From: Muscardinus avellanarius
Lineage: Eukaryota > Chordata > Mammalia > Rodentia > Gliridae
Direction: 5' to 3'
Assembly (NCBI GenBank): GCA_963383645.1
Contig: OY726558.1
Coordinates: forward strand, 186,179,634 to 186,243,633
Length of the DNA: 64,000 bases
Position numbers and translations under genes: made by a program. Under the pieces are notes generated by a model, which saw only the letters and a program-made list of their open reading frames with translations, was not told the DNA's origin and searched no databases. Shown in pieces: positions 21,270 through 64,000 of this stretch. The stretch's first letter is position 1; each line of letters begins with the position of its first letter.

Positions 21270-21725
21270 GTTTAGTCAGCTCTTTATCGTTGTGACCAAA
21301 ATACCTGAAAAAACAACCTGGAGAAGGAAGCTTTGTTTTGGCTCACAGTTTCCACTGATTCAGTCCATGCATGGGCCATTCCTGTTGCTTTTGGCCTGAA
21401 GTGAGGCAGAACTTCAAGGCAGAAGGGAGGGGAGGAGAAAGCGCTCGGCTCGTGGTATCTGGGATGCAGAGGAGAAAGTGGGTGCCAGGAACCAAATATA
21501 GTTCCCAAGGGGACATCCCCAGTGACTTACTTCCTCCAACCTACCGGCCTACAGCTACCACCCAGTAATTCCTTCAAAGTACTAGTCCACCAAATGGATT
21601 AGCCACTGATGAGGTTAAAACCCTCATGATCCCATCTCTTCTCCCAAGCCCCACCTTTAGACATTGCTGCACTGGGAACCCAACACATCAGCTTTGGGGG
21701 GACATTTTAGATCCAAACCTAACAA
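21270..21725 (-). mobile_element. MaLR-type solo LTR
   Basis: Best-preserved LTR here. Antisense: gtcagctctttatcgttgtg-accaaaatacc at the left, ttttggctcacagtttccac, agtgaggcagaacttcaagg and accacccagtaattcc, ending gatccaaacctaacaa. It matches the MaLR LTR type common in squirrel genomes as I recall. No internal genes. Confidence 0.65.
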
Positions 21726-21944
21726 GGACTTTCCATTTTTTGTCAAGTTTTCTGCAATGGATGCATATTACTTTTGTAATTAAAAATAGATACTCCCATA
21801 AACCTATGTCAGTTTCTTCCTTTAAATCCTGACTCAGCTCCTTGTTGGCAGGATAAGTGCTAAGCATCTTATCACGTCAGACAAGGTCCTTCATGAGCTA
21901 CCACTACATTTTTCCTCTGGCTTCATCTCCTCATCGCACATCAC

Positions 21945-22090
21945 AGAGCCATGGTTCTCGAGCATCGGAGCTTATCAGAAATACAGGGCCCACCTCGAGA
22001 AGTTCTGATTGTGGTATGTCTAATGTGGGGTCTAAGAATTATCTTCATTTTTAGTAAGTTCCCAAGTGATACAGGTGCTATTGTTTGGGG
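21945..22090 (+). mobile_element. MER5A-like DNA transposon fossil
   Basis: ccatggttctcgagcatcgg ... agttctgattgtggtatg ... aagttcccaagtgatacagg follows the MER5A order. Confidence 0.6.
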
Positions 22091-22094
22091 ACAC

Positions 22095-22760
22095 ATTTTT
22101 ATAAATTACTGCTGTGGCAAAATAAACAATGTAAAAATTTACCACTTGACCCACTTTTAAGTGCATAATTTGGTGGCATTAAGCACACTTGCAATGTTGT
22201 ACAAATACCACTATAACCTACTTTCAGAACTTTCCCATCATCCCAGAAACTGTACACTTTAAATAACAACCTTCTTTCCCTCCTCCTAGCCTTGGTAAAC
22301 CGCTAGTATACTCTGTCTCATTCAACTAAATGCCTCATAAAAGCAGAATTATATTCTATTACCCTTTTGTGTCTTAGCATCACGCTCTTGCTCAAGGTTC
22401 TATGACACTTGCTACAGCAGGCGTCAGGATTCCGCATGCTGATCATTCCTTTAGGTTTATACTGTGTTTTATTTATCCGTCCATCCTCGGACACTGTGTG
22501 GTTTCCACCTCCTGGCTACTCTGAGTGATGTTGTCATAAGCACTGAGGTGCACACATGTTTTTGAGCGGCTGAGTTCAATTCTTCTGGATATGTACCTAG
22601 AGGTGGAACTGCCAGATCATATGGTAATTCTACTTAACTTTTTGAGGAGCCACAACACTATTTTTCATGGTGGCTGCATCATTTTGATATTCCCACCACA
22701 AATGCATGAGTTCCAAGTTCTCCACATCCTAGGTAACATTTGTTATGTCCTTAAAAAAAA
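22095..22760 (-). mobile_element. Old LINE-1/HAL1 3' fragment
   Basis: On the plus strand it reads as antisense L1: gtggcattaagcacacttgc near 22165, atatggtaattctac near 22619, gtggctgcatcattttgata near 22670 and ttctccacatcctaggtaac near 22720. Diverged, no open frame. Confidence 0.7.
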
Positions 22761-23329
22761 AAAAAAAAAAAACTACCCTAATAAATATACTGTATTATTA
22801 GAGTTCCAATTTGCAGTTATCTAATAAACTGGGAAAACATTTTGAAAATGACTATGCTCGAGTGACCCTGATGACCTGTCATTGCCTGAACACGGTATTG
22901 TTTACAACCTGATGCTCTCTCTGTGCCTAGAGTCATCCTCAGCTTCCTCTACCACCCCTCTTCATCCAGTAAGACATACCTTAAATGCCATCTCTAGAAA
23001 GTCTCCTGGAACTTGTAGATCAGGCTAGTTGACTCCACAGGAAACCAGAAAGGCTCAGGACCCTGCAGCACTGGTAACCATGAGAGAGAGTGGTAGGGTG
23101 GATAGGTGCTACCAACAGGTGGCAATGGTGAAGGTCTCCCACCCAGATTTCCCTATATCAGTTCGCCACTCAGTACCAAGAGTGCAGTTAGCTGACAGCC
23201 ACAACTTGCAATGCCTTTGGGATTCACCTTGGCTGTTGGAGTAGCCTCTCCCCGAGTACTGAGCAGAATGGGGGACCTGGCCATTTCTGCCTAGATCTGG
23301 TGACCTTTGCTAGTAAGGTTAGCTGAGAT

Positions 23330-23570
23330 AGTCACATCTGCATCACAGGTGGAGGCCGTCTCTACCAACCCTCCTCCTCTCCTGTCTTTTCACAGCGGTT
23401 AGTTCTGCACTGCAGTCTCAGGATTTCTTCTGCCCAGTTATACGTACTCCCTTTTGTTTCTTTCACAAGCATTCCTCTCCCTCAATAAACCTCTTTCACG
23501 TCTCACTTTGTCTCGATCTCTGCTTCCTAGAGGGTCCAGCTGACGTAGTTGGTTCCAACAAGGCAGCTGG
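23330..23570 (+). mobile_element. Possible LTR 3' part
   Basis: caataaacctctttcacgtc with AATAAA at 23484-23489, followed by tctgcttcctagagggtcca, resembles an ERVL-type LTR end. The family was not identified. Confidence 0.3.
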
Positions 23571-24919
23571 TAAGATGGTTTGGAACTGATCACTCGTGCA
23601 GGGTGAAGTGTGGGGCACAAGCAGTTCCTTATGCAAACTGGCCCCTCAATTACTACCTTTCATGGTGGAAACGAGGGAGAAGGTTCCTGTGGCAGGGACT
23701 GTATCACCCTAGTTGGTGGAGTAATCTGGGCATTTGAAAAGTTCAGGGGTCATCAAGGGCAATGACACTGATGGTCTTTATTAGGTTATACTGGTACCTA
23801 CAGAAGGGAAAGACAAAGCCGAGCATAATTAACAAACAAGTGACAACTAAATGAGGTCCTTATCACTTGAGGTAGGACAGAGAAAAAGCCCAAGACCAAG
23901 CTCAGGACTTTAATAACACTTCAAAGTCTAAACCTTCAAAGGCTTCTCCAAGATGTTCTCATCCATGTGTTCAGGTCCTGGGTCTCCCGGATGCCTTGAC
24001 CTTGGCTTGGACTTGTCTTAACCTGGGCCACTCCCCCAGCCAAGATGGTAAGTCAAAACAGAAGAGCATCTTGGAAAAGGTGAGGATGCTATCGCCCTTG
24101 AGGATCTCAAAGATGCAGAGTGGGGTTCCCATATTGCCATTTACTTCACTGATCTGGTCCCTGGTGAAAGTGGGTGGACCCTGGAGAGTAACAGCAGATC
24201 ACTGCCAGCTGGATTGAGCGGTGATGCCCAAGGCACCTGCCGTGCCAGGTGCATTCTCTTAGCTGAAGCACATGAGGAGGCCCCTGGAACGTACATGGCA
24301 TTCGGACAGTGATTGAGTGAACGTGTGCTTTTCCATCTCAATCACTAGCTTCACCTTGGGGCAACATGAACCGGTTCTGTCTTCCTAGGAAACTTGGTTC
24401 TTCTGAGCATCCTGGAGACTGTCACACAGATCTATAACACTATGGCATCATGCTGATCAGGCTGGAGTAAAAAGGGGCGGACAGCACACTGCTGTCACTA
24501 GTAACTCACATTCGTCCCAGAAAGTTGGAGATGAATCCAACGATGACTTAGGGCCTTGCCATTTCAGTTGGGTTTAGGAGTCTAATGATCATGGTGTGCC
24601 AGGACATGTCCTCCAAAAAGTAAAAGTCAAATTTCCATCTCTTACACGCCTTCCACAAAGAAGGAAGCAGTGTCTGGTCCGTTTCTTTTGGTTCCAGAAC
24701 AACACATTCTACACTGATACCGTGCCAGCCCAAATACCAGGTAATCCTAGGCTGCCAGCTTTGCGGGGGTCTGGGGCAAGAAATCTACATTCTTAATAGA
24801 GGGTCACCCAGCTTCCTTTCACTTCCTCTACCCAACAGTCAGTCAGTTACTTTTTCAAGTCAACTTAAGGCCTTTAGGGTAAAGGGAGGTATAAAATACA
24901 TAACCCAATATATATTTTT

Positions 24920-24925
24920 TTTAAT
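24920..24925 (-). terminator. Candidate poly(A) signal ATTAAA of TGDS
   Basis: ATTAAA read on the minus strand, in a T/A-rich setting about 715 bases after the stop codon. No AATAAA was seen between the stop and this point. It is a plausible but unproven cleavage signal. Confidence 0.45.
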
Positions 24926-25637
24926 TTTCGACAGCAAAATAAAATAAAAATGTGAATTACTAAAAAAAAGCCATATTCTACATTAAACACATTAAAATAC
25001 TGACAATTTTATAAATAAAATTATTTGAAACAGCAAGTACATAATAAAATTTCTGATACAGGTTATATATGTAGGCCGACAACGGATTCTCAAAGTATAA
25101 AAACTTTATATCCTGCCTTTAAAAAGCAATTCACTTGATTTTATAGAATTATCAAAAGCTAAAAAGTGCTAGGTATGCTTCCATTTTGTTCCATTTTAAA
25201 AGCAGCTACAACACATCAGACCTTTAAGAAGAGCTGGATTACAGCACAATACTTGTCCGACTTTGCCAAGAAATGAAAGCTGCAGAGACCTCCGAGGTGC
25301 TGGGCAAGGCTGGGAAGCTGACTGAATTCCAAGCCAGCCAAGACCGCCTTCCACCCAGCACCGCTCCTGTCTTTGTTCTCAAAACCAGTAGACTTCTTGG
25401 TCCACCACTAGAGTCTTTTTATGCCTACTGTTTCCTAATTTCCAGAAGTTTTCTGAAAGAATTCTGGTATTAAATCCTGTTCCAATGATGAAACTCCTCC
25501 AAAGACCGAGGCAGTCTGCATTTGAATTTCATACAAAAAGTCATGAACCGAATTTCAAATAAAAAGAGGGCACTTCACGTGGTCACTTGGTTAGTTGAGG
25601 TAGGATGATTTCCTTCTTTCTCTGAAAACTGAGCCAA
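24920..25637 (-). other. TGDS: Probable TGDS 3' untranslated region
   Basis: About 700 bases follow the TAA stop with no SINE insertion, unlike the flanks, and become AT-rich toward the left. This fits a 3' UTR under some constraint. The left boundary is inferred from a candidate poly(A) signal. Confidence 0.6.
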
Positions 25638-47323
<21,686 letters not shown>

Positions 47324-47670
47324 CGCCCAGCTCGGCAGCGCCTAGCACCGTAAAGCGCCGGGTCTGGAGACCGGAGGGAAGAAACACCGCGACTTTTTGC
47401 GACACACTCCGCTCTGGGGACACGTTGCCGGGAAGACAGCGGCGACATCCGGAGAGCGCGCCCCGCCCACTGGGGGGCGGGGCTTTCAGCGTCAGTGCGC
47501 AGGCGCAGATGCTCTCCACCAATGCCTGGGGGCTAAGGGTAATTGGGTCACTGGGGCAGAGGGGTCTGCAACTTTTCGAGGCAAGTGTCACCGGCGTGTT
47601 TTAGGCTTCCCTTTGATACACTGAGGTTTTACGAAAGCCTTCCTTTCGTCCTTGCACTTCCGCCATCGCT
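47324..47670 (-). promoter_or_regulatory. TGDS: TGDS CpG-rich promoter
   Basis: GC- and CpG-rich sequence directly upstream of the TGDS start. Visible elements: an NRF1-like tgcgcaggcgca at 47496-47507, GC boxes at 47461-47469 and 47473-47483, a CCAAT at 47519-47523, and farther up an overlapping ETS/YY1-like cttccgccatc at 47658-47668. No TATA box is seen. This is a typical housekeeping promoter; the transcription start itself cannot be placed. Confidence 0.75.
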
Positions 47671-50289
47671 AAAGGTTATGCATTAATTAAACTGAGATCT
47701 CCAGAGAGTGCTCTTCTTGCAGTGTGGAAATGAGAACTTGCGATTGCAAAATTACCTTTTGCTGTTGTCAATATTATTACAGACCGCGCAGGCGACTCGC
47801 AGTCATGATAAAAATGTCCCTACATCCTACCCTTAGGTCTTATCCCATTATTCTTCCCCTTACCCACTGTCTCAGCCTCCCGCGCCTTTCTCTTCCTTGA
47901 ATCGGCCAGGCAGGCGGCTTCCCTGGGCCTGAATGTCCTCCCCTCAGATGTCTGACTAGTTTTTATTAATTCTTCACTTATCATCCTGATAGAGTCCTTC
48001 CTTGACCACCCCAATTAAAATAGCAAGCTCTACCCTAGCCCCGCAAAGCCATTTTACCCTTTGTTTTTTATAGCACTTATCAGTATAAATGTTGATGCCG
48101 TAATTGCTGTTACTTCTCTGTTCCATGAAGGCAGAGTTTTTTGTTCACTGCTATTATCCCAGATACCAGGCCTGGCATAGAATAAATATGATCAGTAAAT
48201 ATTGTCGCATTGATAAATATCTTTTTCCACACTATTTTAGCAGAGCCTAAACAAAATGGGAATAGTCAGTATCTATGGTAGCATCATGTGTTACATACTC
48301 CAAAATTGATAATTGTTCATTACTATATTGTCTAATAAGGAAAAATTGGACACAATTTAAGATTGTTGAACTTTTAAAATATGGTAGACTGTTATATTAG
48401 CCTTTAAAAATAATGTACCATCATGGAATGAGGACCAGAATATAGTGAAGTGGATACTTAGTGGGGTTTTTTTTCCTTTTTTTGATCCCAATCCCCTGCC
48501 CTTTATGATCTTCCCAAGTTGATCCACCCAAAGGATGGTCATCTGACTCGCCTTAGACCAAACTCCTTGGCGTATCAAATTGGACTAAGGTTCTAACATG
48601 GTCTGGTTGTTCTTCAGCTCTGAGGACCTACAAATTTTGGGTGTGGTAGTGGCCATATCCTTTCAAACAAAGAGGCGTTTTAATTCCTCAGTTTGTTTAA
48701 AAAGCTGATCAAGTAGACAAGAAAGACACGAGACACAAGAAGGGACCTCACAGCAATCAAGGCCCACATTCTGCTTCTCTCCTTCGGGACCAATTTTATT
48801 CCTGTCCTTGGCTTACAAATAAGACTATTAAAGAAAAAAAAAACCTTATACAAATTTAGCAAAGCTTATTTGAGCAAAGAATGATTCATGAATTGGGCAG
48901 CACTCAGAACAAGGAAAATTTTAGAGAACTCTACCCAGCAACATGGTCAAGGCAGTACTTATAGACAGAAGGAGAAAGAGTAGACGTGAACTTTTTCTAA
49001 GTTGTGCGATCTACCTTTATAATAAGAAAGAACCTTTAAATCCCCAAATATTGATATCTCCAGTTTACTCCTGGTCACCCAGAGATACATAAAATTCTGG
49101 GTATAGGAAAAGATGTGTTCCCACCTGCTCACCCCATTTCTTTTTCTAAATTGTAAGGTATGTTGTGAGGGATTGCTTAAATATTATAAAAGGTTGTTGT
49201 GGAATGAAAAATAATTCATATATATATTTATTTATGAAATAATTTTTAGTTCCTATTTCATTGAGACAGGTGTAGTCTCTGACCAGCTGTATCTTACACT
49301 TTAGTGAAGGATTCAGATGAGTCAAACATCATACAATAGAATGTGGTAAGTACCCTGAAAACTAAGTAAAGGACTCTTGATCCAGGGGAATCTAACACAG
49401 ACTTGGGAGTTTGAGAAAGGCTTCCGCAAGTGTGACAGGAAGGGGAAGTGCAGTAGGAAAAAGAAGGAGATTCAAGATTGAGTGGCAGGATAAGCAGAAG
49501 TATTCCAGCCAGAGGAATTTTCAAAGAAAAAGGCCTAGAGGAGAGACCTGTAGTGTTTTGGGGATTGGCAGTGGTAAGGGTGGAGATTAGTAGGTGAGAG
49601 ATGGAAGTCTGAAAGATGGGAGAACTGTTTTTTAAAGAGTTTGGATTGTGTACTAACAGCACTTGAGAACCTTTGAAGGAAAGTGATGCGAACGTTTGCT
49701 AAAGGCTTCGGTGCTCTAGAAATAGTGATGGACTGGAACTAATTAGAAATAAGACAGGAGGAAGGCCAGTTGCCATAGGCCAAGTAAGTGATGACCTAAC
49801 AGGACTGTGGGTGTCCCTTCCTGCGGCCACCAGAAGAGGGGCCAATAAACATGTGCAATTGAATTGACTGGATGTGAAGGTAGAATGAGGGCAGTCCCTA
49901 AACCCCCAGCTCTCTGGCCTGTTGGCTGAAAATGTAATCCAAGAAGACAGGATCTTGGGGGGAAAGTGAAGGAAAGGAAGGAAACGTCAGTTGGATGCTA
50001 ATAAAAGTCATGTTTTAAACTTTGGACATAGAATCAAATATATACATAGAATTATATTATAGAATTAAATATCTTTCAGGTTAAGAAGCGGACTCGTCCA
50101 ATCGATTGTATAAGCATAGGGAAGTGGACTAGTCCAGTAGGCGATATAAACATGCAAATAAAATATAGAGAGTTGCAAATCTGAGTGTTCTTCTCGACCG
50201 GAAACGGTGCCCTCCCGGGTTCCTCAGTTCCTTCCTAACCCCACCCAATCAGATACTATAAAATCCTACTGACCTCAGGCCGGCTCCTG
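47671..50289. other. Spacer between the TGDS and GPR180 promoters
   Basis: Apart from the L2 fossil, no repeat or exon was recognised. It is SINE-poor compared with the introns on either side, as expected near promoters. Confidence 0.6.
47985..48215 (+). repeat. L2 3' end
   Basis: ccttccttgaccaccccaat, then tagcacttatcagtataaat, ccatgaaggcagagtttttt and ggcctggcatagaataaata, in L2 order. The only clear repeat between TGDS and GPR180. Confidence 0.7.
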
Positions 50290-59527
<9,238 letters not shown>

Positions 59528-59850
59528 TAGAACATTGAAAATTAAAAGCAATGTTTTTGATCAACAGTCAGAAAATGGCTAGATGAATCTTTTATGGCAT
59601 TTTGATAGCTATATGAAGTTAAAAAAGCAAAACACTAAATTTTATATTGTATGATCTTAAGTGTATTAAAAATGCAGAACATAAAACAAAAACGTCAACA
59701 GAGGTAGTTTGACTATTCTGGATGGTAGAGTTATGTGGTTTTTAGTTTTCTCTACGGTCTACATCGTTTTATTGTTTTTATTAGAGCGTAGCATTATTTT
59801 TTATAAACAGAACAATGTTAATAAGTTGAGCAGTTTCAATTGGCAATTCA

Positions 59851-60049
59851 GGCTGGGTGACGCATACTTGTAATCCCAGCATTTGGGAGACTGAGGCAGG
59901 AATGTGGTTCACGGACAGCCTCAGCTACTTCTTAGGCCCTTTGCAACTCAGACCCTGTTTCAAAATAAGGAATAAAAATTAAGGCTGGGGGTGTAGCTCA
60001 GAGGTAGAATGCCCCCGAGTTCCATGCCCAATACTGAAAAAATAAATAA
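59851..60049 (+). repeat. B1-dID-like SINE, old type
   Basis: ggctgggtgacgcatacttg through gttccatgcccaatact. Duplication attggcaattca / attggcaactca. Confidence 0.88.
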
Positions 60050-61679
60050 ATTGGCAACTCAATGATTGAGGGAGATTAGAAACTGAATTACTTTGTAGGG
60101 CTATCCCTTCACCAGTTGTTTGGACAGACTTAGAGATGGCCTTTCTTGGTGCTTAGGAATGACCAGCATCTATAATGTTTTCTGGAATCAAATTTATCCC
60201 AATAAGTCATTTTCTCAGAATTTTAGGTGATTATGTCTTGCCTTTCTAAGGTGAGATTCTTAACCCCAGTAGAAATGAATGACTTCTTGTGATCATAATA
60301 AACACGCTGTGACGTACTAGAGATTGGTCTGTCAGGCTAAGGGTGTATGTGGGTCATCTGCCAAAGACAAGGGTTTGGGCTTTACCTCTTCATGAGTTAC
60401 TAGCCATTCGAAAAAGCCAGTCCGCTTAGAGAAAAAGTTCATTCCATCACCCTTCATTGGCTCTGAAGGGGACGGGCTGGTGGGAGAAGCCATGTTCAGC
60501 TTAACCCGTTGTTTAGTTTGAAGTGTTAAGTTTGCCACATCTAGAACAGCAGGTCACAGAGCACGTGGAACAGACAGTACGTGACACATAAATGCATAAA
60601 GGAACGGACATTTTTAAAAATAATCCTTGGTTTGAAAAAACTTAGAGAGGGACAGACTAAGTTCTTTTTGTGGAGGAGATAACTGTGGAAGGCAACCTGG
60701 TTGTTTTGAACGCCTTTGAACTTGAAGTTTAAATTCCACAAGTGATTACTTGGGCCAGTGTCGATCATAATCAGAAGTTGTGCTGTTTCCTTTATCTTCA
60801 TAAAAGATGTTAACATTTATTTTCCGTATTTTGGGAAGGTATGGATGAAACCCAGGCCTGCTGATAGCTTGGATGGATGGTTGGACTAAATCATTTTAAG
60901 GTTTCTGAACTCTTAAGACTTCGTTATTTTGTATGACACTTTGTAGGACTAATGAGGCTCAGCAGGAATAAGTACACCCCTAGGATAACTATAGATGTGA
61001 GCCCTGCTGCCTCTAGTGGAGTCCCGATCTACTAGCCTGCCCCCTCTTTCCTTCCAGGCCAAAGACTTTTGGCTTAAGAGGTTGTTTTATTTATTGGGTG
61101 GATGTCTGACACCTGAGAGTCTTCTGAATCCTAATATGGGCTTTTGCCTCCTATCCAGGCTCCTATCTCTGGTCTCTTCCCTCATTCCCAATTTAGACCT
61201 CACACCATGATGGAGTCATATTTGTGCCCTCCACCATGCTTGGGCCACTGAATGCCAGTCATACTCATCCTGCCTTGTCCCAAACCTTCCCATATGTTCT
61301 AGCATTTTCCTTAACATCCTGAGTTATGGCTGGCATTTAGGATCCATACATTGCCTTCTCAGTTTTGGCCCATTCTGACCTATTTTTCCCCGATTTTTTG
61401 TCACTGATTTTGATTTGATGTTCATTCTAATTTCTAAAAGGTATCTTTCTTAAATGGGGAAAGTTACATTGGTCATGTCACTGGTAATATTTAAATAAGG
61501 ACCAAAACCTCACTCCAATATGTATTATCACTAAACATGGGAGTCTAAGCAGAGCCAACCTGCAGGATTGACTTAAGTGCCAGAAGTACCCAACCTTGTT
61601 TTGTGGCTGGCTTAACTGCTCAAGATAACATCATTATTGATGAAAATGCTTAAATGCTTTTGCAATTCTACATTGACAT

Positions 61680-62080
61680 CTAAATTGGTAGTTCTCAACC
61701 CACCTCTGTATACATCTAGAGAAGTTTTAAACATTCAATTTTTTTTTTTTTTTTTGGGTGATACTGGGGATGGAACCCAGGAGCATTCTACCTCTAAGCG
61801 ACACCCCCAGCCCTATTTGTTTTTATTTTATTTGAAACAGGGTCTCACTGAGTTGCAAAGGGCCTCACTAAGTAGCCAAGGCTGTCTGTGAACCGCAGTC
61901 TTCCAATCTCAGCCTCTCGAATGCTGAGGCTACAAGCATGCTCCAGCCCGCCTGGCTAAAAATTCAGATTTATATTTGTAGTGACTCGGATTTGTTTTTA
62001 AAAGCTAGGTGTTGGTCAATTCTGGAACTGATTTTAATAGGCAGAACCACTGACCTAAAAAGTCTATATTCCACGTCCGA
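61680..62080 (+). mobile_element. MER5A-like fossil split by a SINE
   Basis: ggtagttctcaacccacctc at the left and ttttaataggcagaaccact at the right resemble MER5A ends. The middle is taken by the SINE at 61739-61957. Confidence 0.4.
61739..61957 (-). repeat. B1-dID-like SINE, old type
   Basis: Antisense full dimer, T-run head, ending ctccagcccgcctggct. Confidence 0.88.
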
Positions 62081-63349
62081 TTGTCATATTGGTGATGTCT
62101 TCTTGGTTTTAAAGGAAAGCTTTCAGACATTCTTCTGAAGCTTCGGGTATTTGTTTCCGGGAACTGATCTCCAATTAGTTCATTTCAGAAACTTTTGGTA
62201 GTTTATCTGATTATCTGTGCCAAGTAAGGAAAATTGATTTGCGAGGCTTTTTAACTGACAATTGACTATTACCATATATCTGGGAGATTTTAATTAGAAT
62301 AACCTGCAGCAAATAGCCACAATTAATGATACATGCTATTCTGCTTAAATTTTATAATTTGTTTCCTTTCAACCCAATTAATGTATTTTATATCTACCAG
62401 ACTTTGGTTAATCCTCTAGTTTCCAGAGTAGGTCTAATTTTACAAAAACGAACTAAGGCAAGCTTAATGCCACTTGACAAAGTAGGAAATAAAGAGTATA
62501 ATGTTTTAAGGTAGAATAAAATGAAGCTGTTCTTAAGAAGATTACAATTCTTGTTAACTATATCCATGCTCTTGTCAAAGACCAAAAGAAGTGCTCAGGA
62601 TTCTGAGAGCCTGGCTATCTAAGGCAGCTAGAGTGATCCCACTAGAGTACTCCTAAGGACTCTGCTACATCTGCTGTCTTGCCGTTTCTAAGATTTTAGT
62701 ATATATGTTTGTGCATTTCTGTTTTCCTTTTTCCCCTCCATGTTCCAGAAGATAATAAATAGGTCGGCTCTTCCATTTAGCAGCGGTAACATGTCGCAAA
62801 GGTTTTGAATTAAAGTAGTAGAACACCCGAATGCAAATGGTCCGGACAATAAGGCAGTTAATTATCTTAACAATGAGAAGTCCCAGGGTGTCTGCAGAGT
62901 GGGCTCTTCAGCATCTCCCCCTCTGCCCTCTGGCTGGCAGCTTCATCTCTGGTGTGGCCCTGTCAAGTTCCTTGTCAGCTGCAGCAGTGTGGGCATCCCA
63001 TCTAGGTAACGGCAAACTTTAGTGTCTCTTTTTAAGAGCAAGGAGATCTTTCCCTGAGGTTCCCCATCACATTTCATTGGCCAGAACAAGGTCACATATC
63101 CTTGATATTCAGCATTATAAAAGAAACATTTACTTCTTGCGGGCCAGGGTATTGTCATTTCTGATTGGTTTCTGGACACATGAGGGTGGATGGACATTGG
63201 GACTCAGACAGCAAAGTAGTAGGTAGGCAAAAGTACCCGCTCCAGGTGCTGCTCCGACACTCGAGGATACTTTCCTGTCCTTACACTGGTCTGCTCTTTC
63301 TTCTCCCATCATTTAGCTGGAGATGAAGTTATTGAAGGTCACCTTCAAG

Positions 63350-63578
63350 GTTTTTGGTTTTTTTTTTGTTGTTGTTTGTTTGTTTGTTTTTGGTGGTACT
63401 GGGGACTGGGGTTCCTGGAAGCCCTTCTACCTCCGGGCTACACTCCCAGACCTATTTTATATTTTTATTTGGAAACAGGGTCTCCTAAGCCAGCGCGCGG
63501 TTAGCTTCGAACTTGCGCGATCCTCCTGTCTCCACCTCCCAAGCGCAGGGATTACAAGCCTGCACCACCACGCCCGGC
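63350..63578 (-). repeat. B1-dID-like SINE, young hairpin type
   Basis: Antisense young copy with (TTTG)n head. Perfect duplication caccttcaag (63340-63349, 63579-63588). Its hairpin is partly broken (agccagcgcgcggttagct). Confidence 0.93.
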
Positions 63579-64000
63579 ACCTTCAAGATTTCTTGCTATT
63601 GAATTTTGGCACTATTTTCTTGAAGTTGTCTTGTGATCGACACATTTCTTTCTAGCAAAAGGGTTAACTACCTGCTGCCTGTTCAATTAAGAGTGTTTCT
63701 TCTTCAGTGTAGGTTAAGTTTGAAGTAAGACTTAATAGTATTTACATACTTTAAAATTAGATTTTATTTTCTGTGTAAACACAGAATGCTTTTGTCATGT
63801 GAAGGCTGGTAGCAGAACAAAAGTAAAATTAATAAGTGAAGGAAAAAACCAAACTTTTTTTAGGAGTAATTTATTTAAAAAACACTAAATGTAAAGTCAC
63901 CACTTTATCTTTAAAATATCTCATGAATGGACTGAAGGTAGGAATTATTTACCTCAAATTTATTGAACACAGGATACAAAATCAACATAGGAAAATAAGT

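Noticed and set aside
1..24900. Exons of DCT, the expected left-hand neighbour
   Set aside because: No tyrosinase-family coding segment was seen on either strand; the gene should lie farther left.

Overview
This is vertebrate nuclear DNA from a placental mammal, most likely a squirrel-related (sciuromorph) rodent. The protein-coding exons are split by long introns with GT-AG borders. Roughly sixty copies of one dimeric SINE are scattered over both strands. Each pairs a 7SL/B1-like left half with a tRNA/ID-like right half, the B1-dID arrangement known from squirrels, dormice and mountain beaver. MaLR-type LTRs, L1, L2, MIR and MER5A fossils fill much of the rest. The genus cannot be fixed from the sequence.

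Layout: (1) positions 1 to about 24,900 are intergenic. They hold an intact tRNA-Phe(GAA) gene on the minus strand (9033-9105), a CpG-rich promoter-like block just beside it (about 8700-8960) with no visible gene, and a cluster of old LTR, L1 and MER5A remnants. (2) About 24,920-47,500 is the complete TGDS gene on the minus strand. I could place all 12 coding exons, which join into a 355-residue NAD-dependent sugar-nucleotide 4,6-dehydratase. Its fifth intron contains an old, SINE-interrupted processed pseudogene of HNRNPA1 on the plus strand (35,679-37,727). (3) About 47,500-50,280 is a short intergenic spacer with an L2 fossil. (4) From about 50,290 to the right edge is the 5' part of GPR180 on the plus strand. 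Exons 1-3 (168 residues) are present; the membrane-spanning exons lie beyond the window.

The order tRNA-Phe - TGDS (minus) - GPR180 (plus) agrees with my memory of human 13q32, which supports the calls. TGDS (sugar-nucleotide metabolism) and GPR180 (membrane receptor-like protein) are head-to-head neighbours about 3.3 kb apart start to start. Each has its own CpG-rich promoter carrying an NRF1-like palindrome, GC boxes and CCAAT boxes, so they share a housekeeping style of promoter and not a single promoter.

I found no undescribed multigene system. The more interesting signals are: a derived SINE subfamily that gained a GC-rich hairpin and lost its right-half B box; an orphan CpG promoter beside the tRNA gene; a SINE insertion that ends 28 bases before GPR180 exon 3; and two lineage changes in TGDS.
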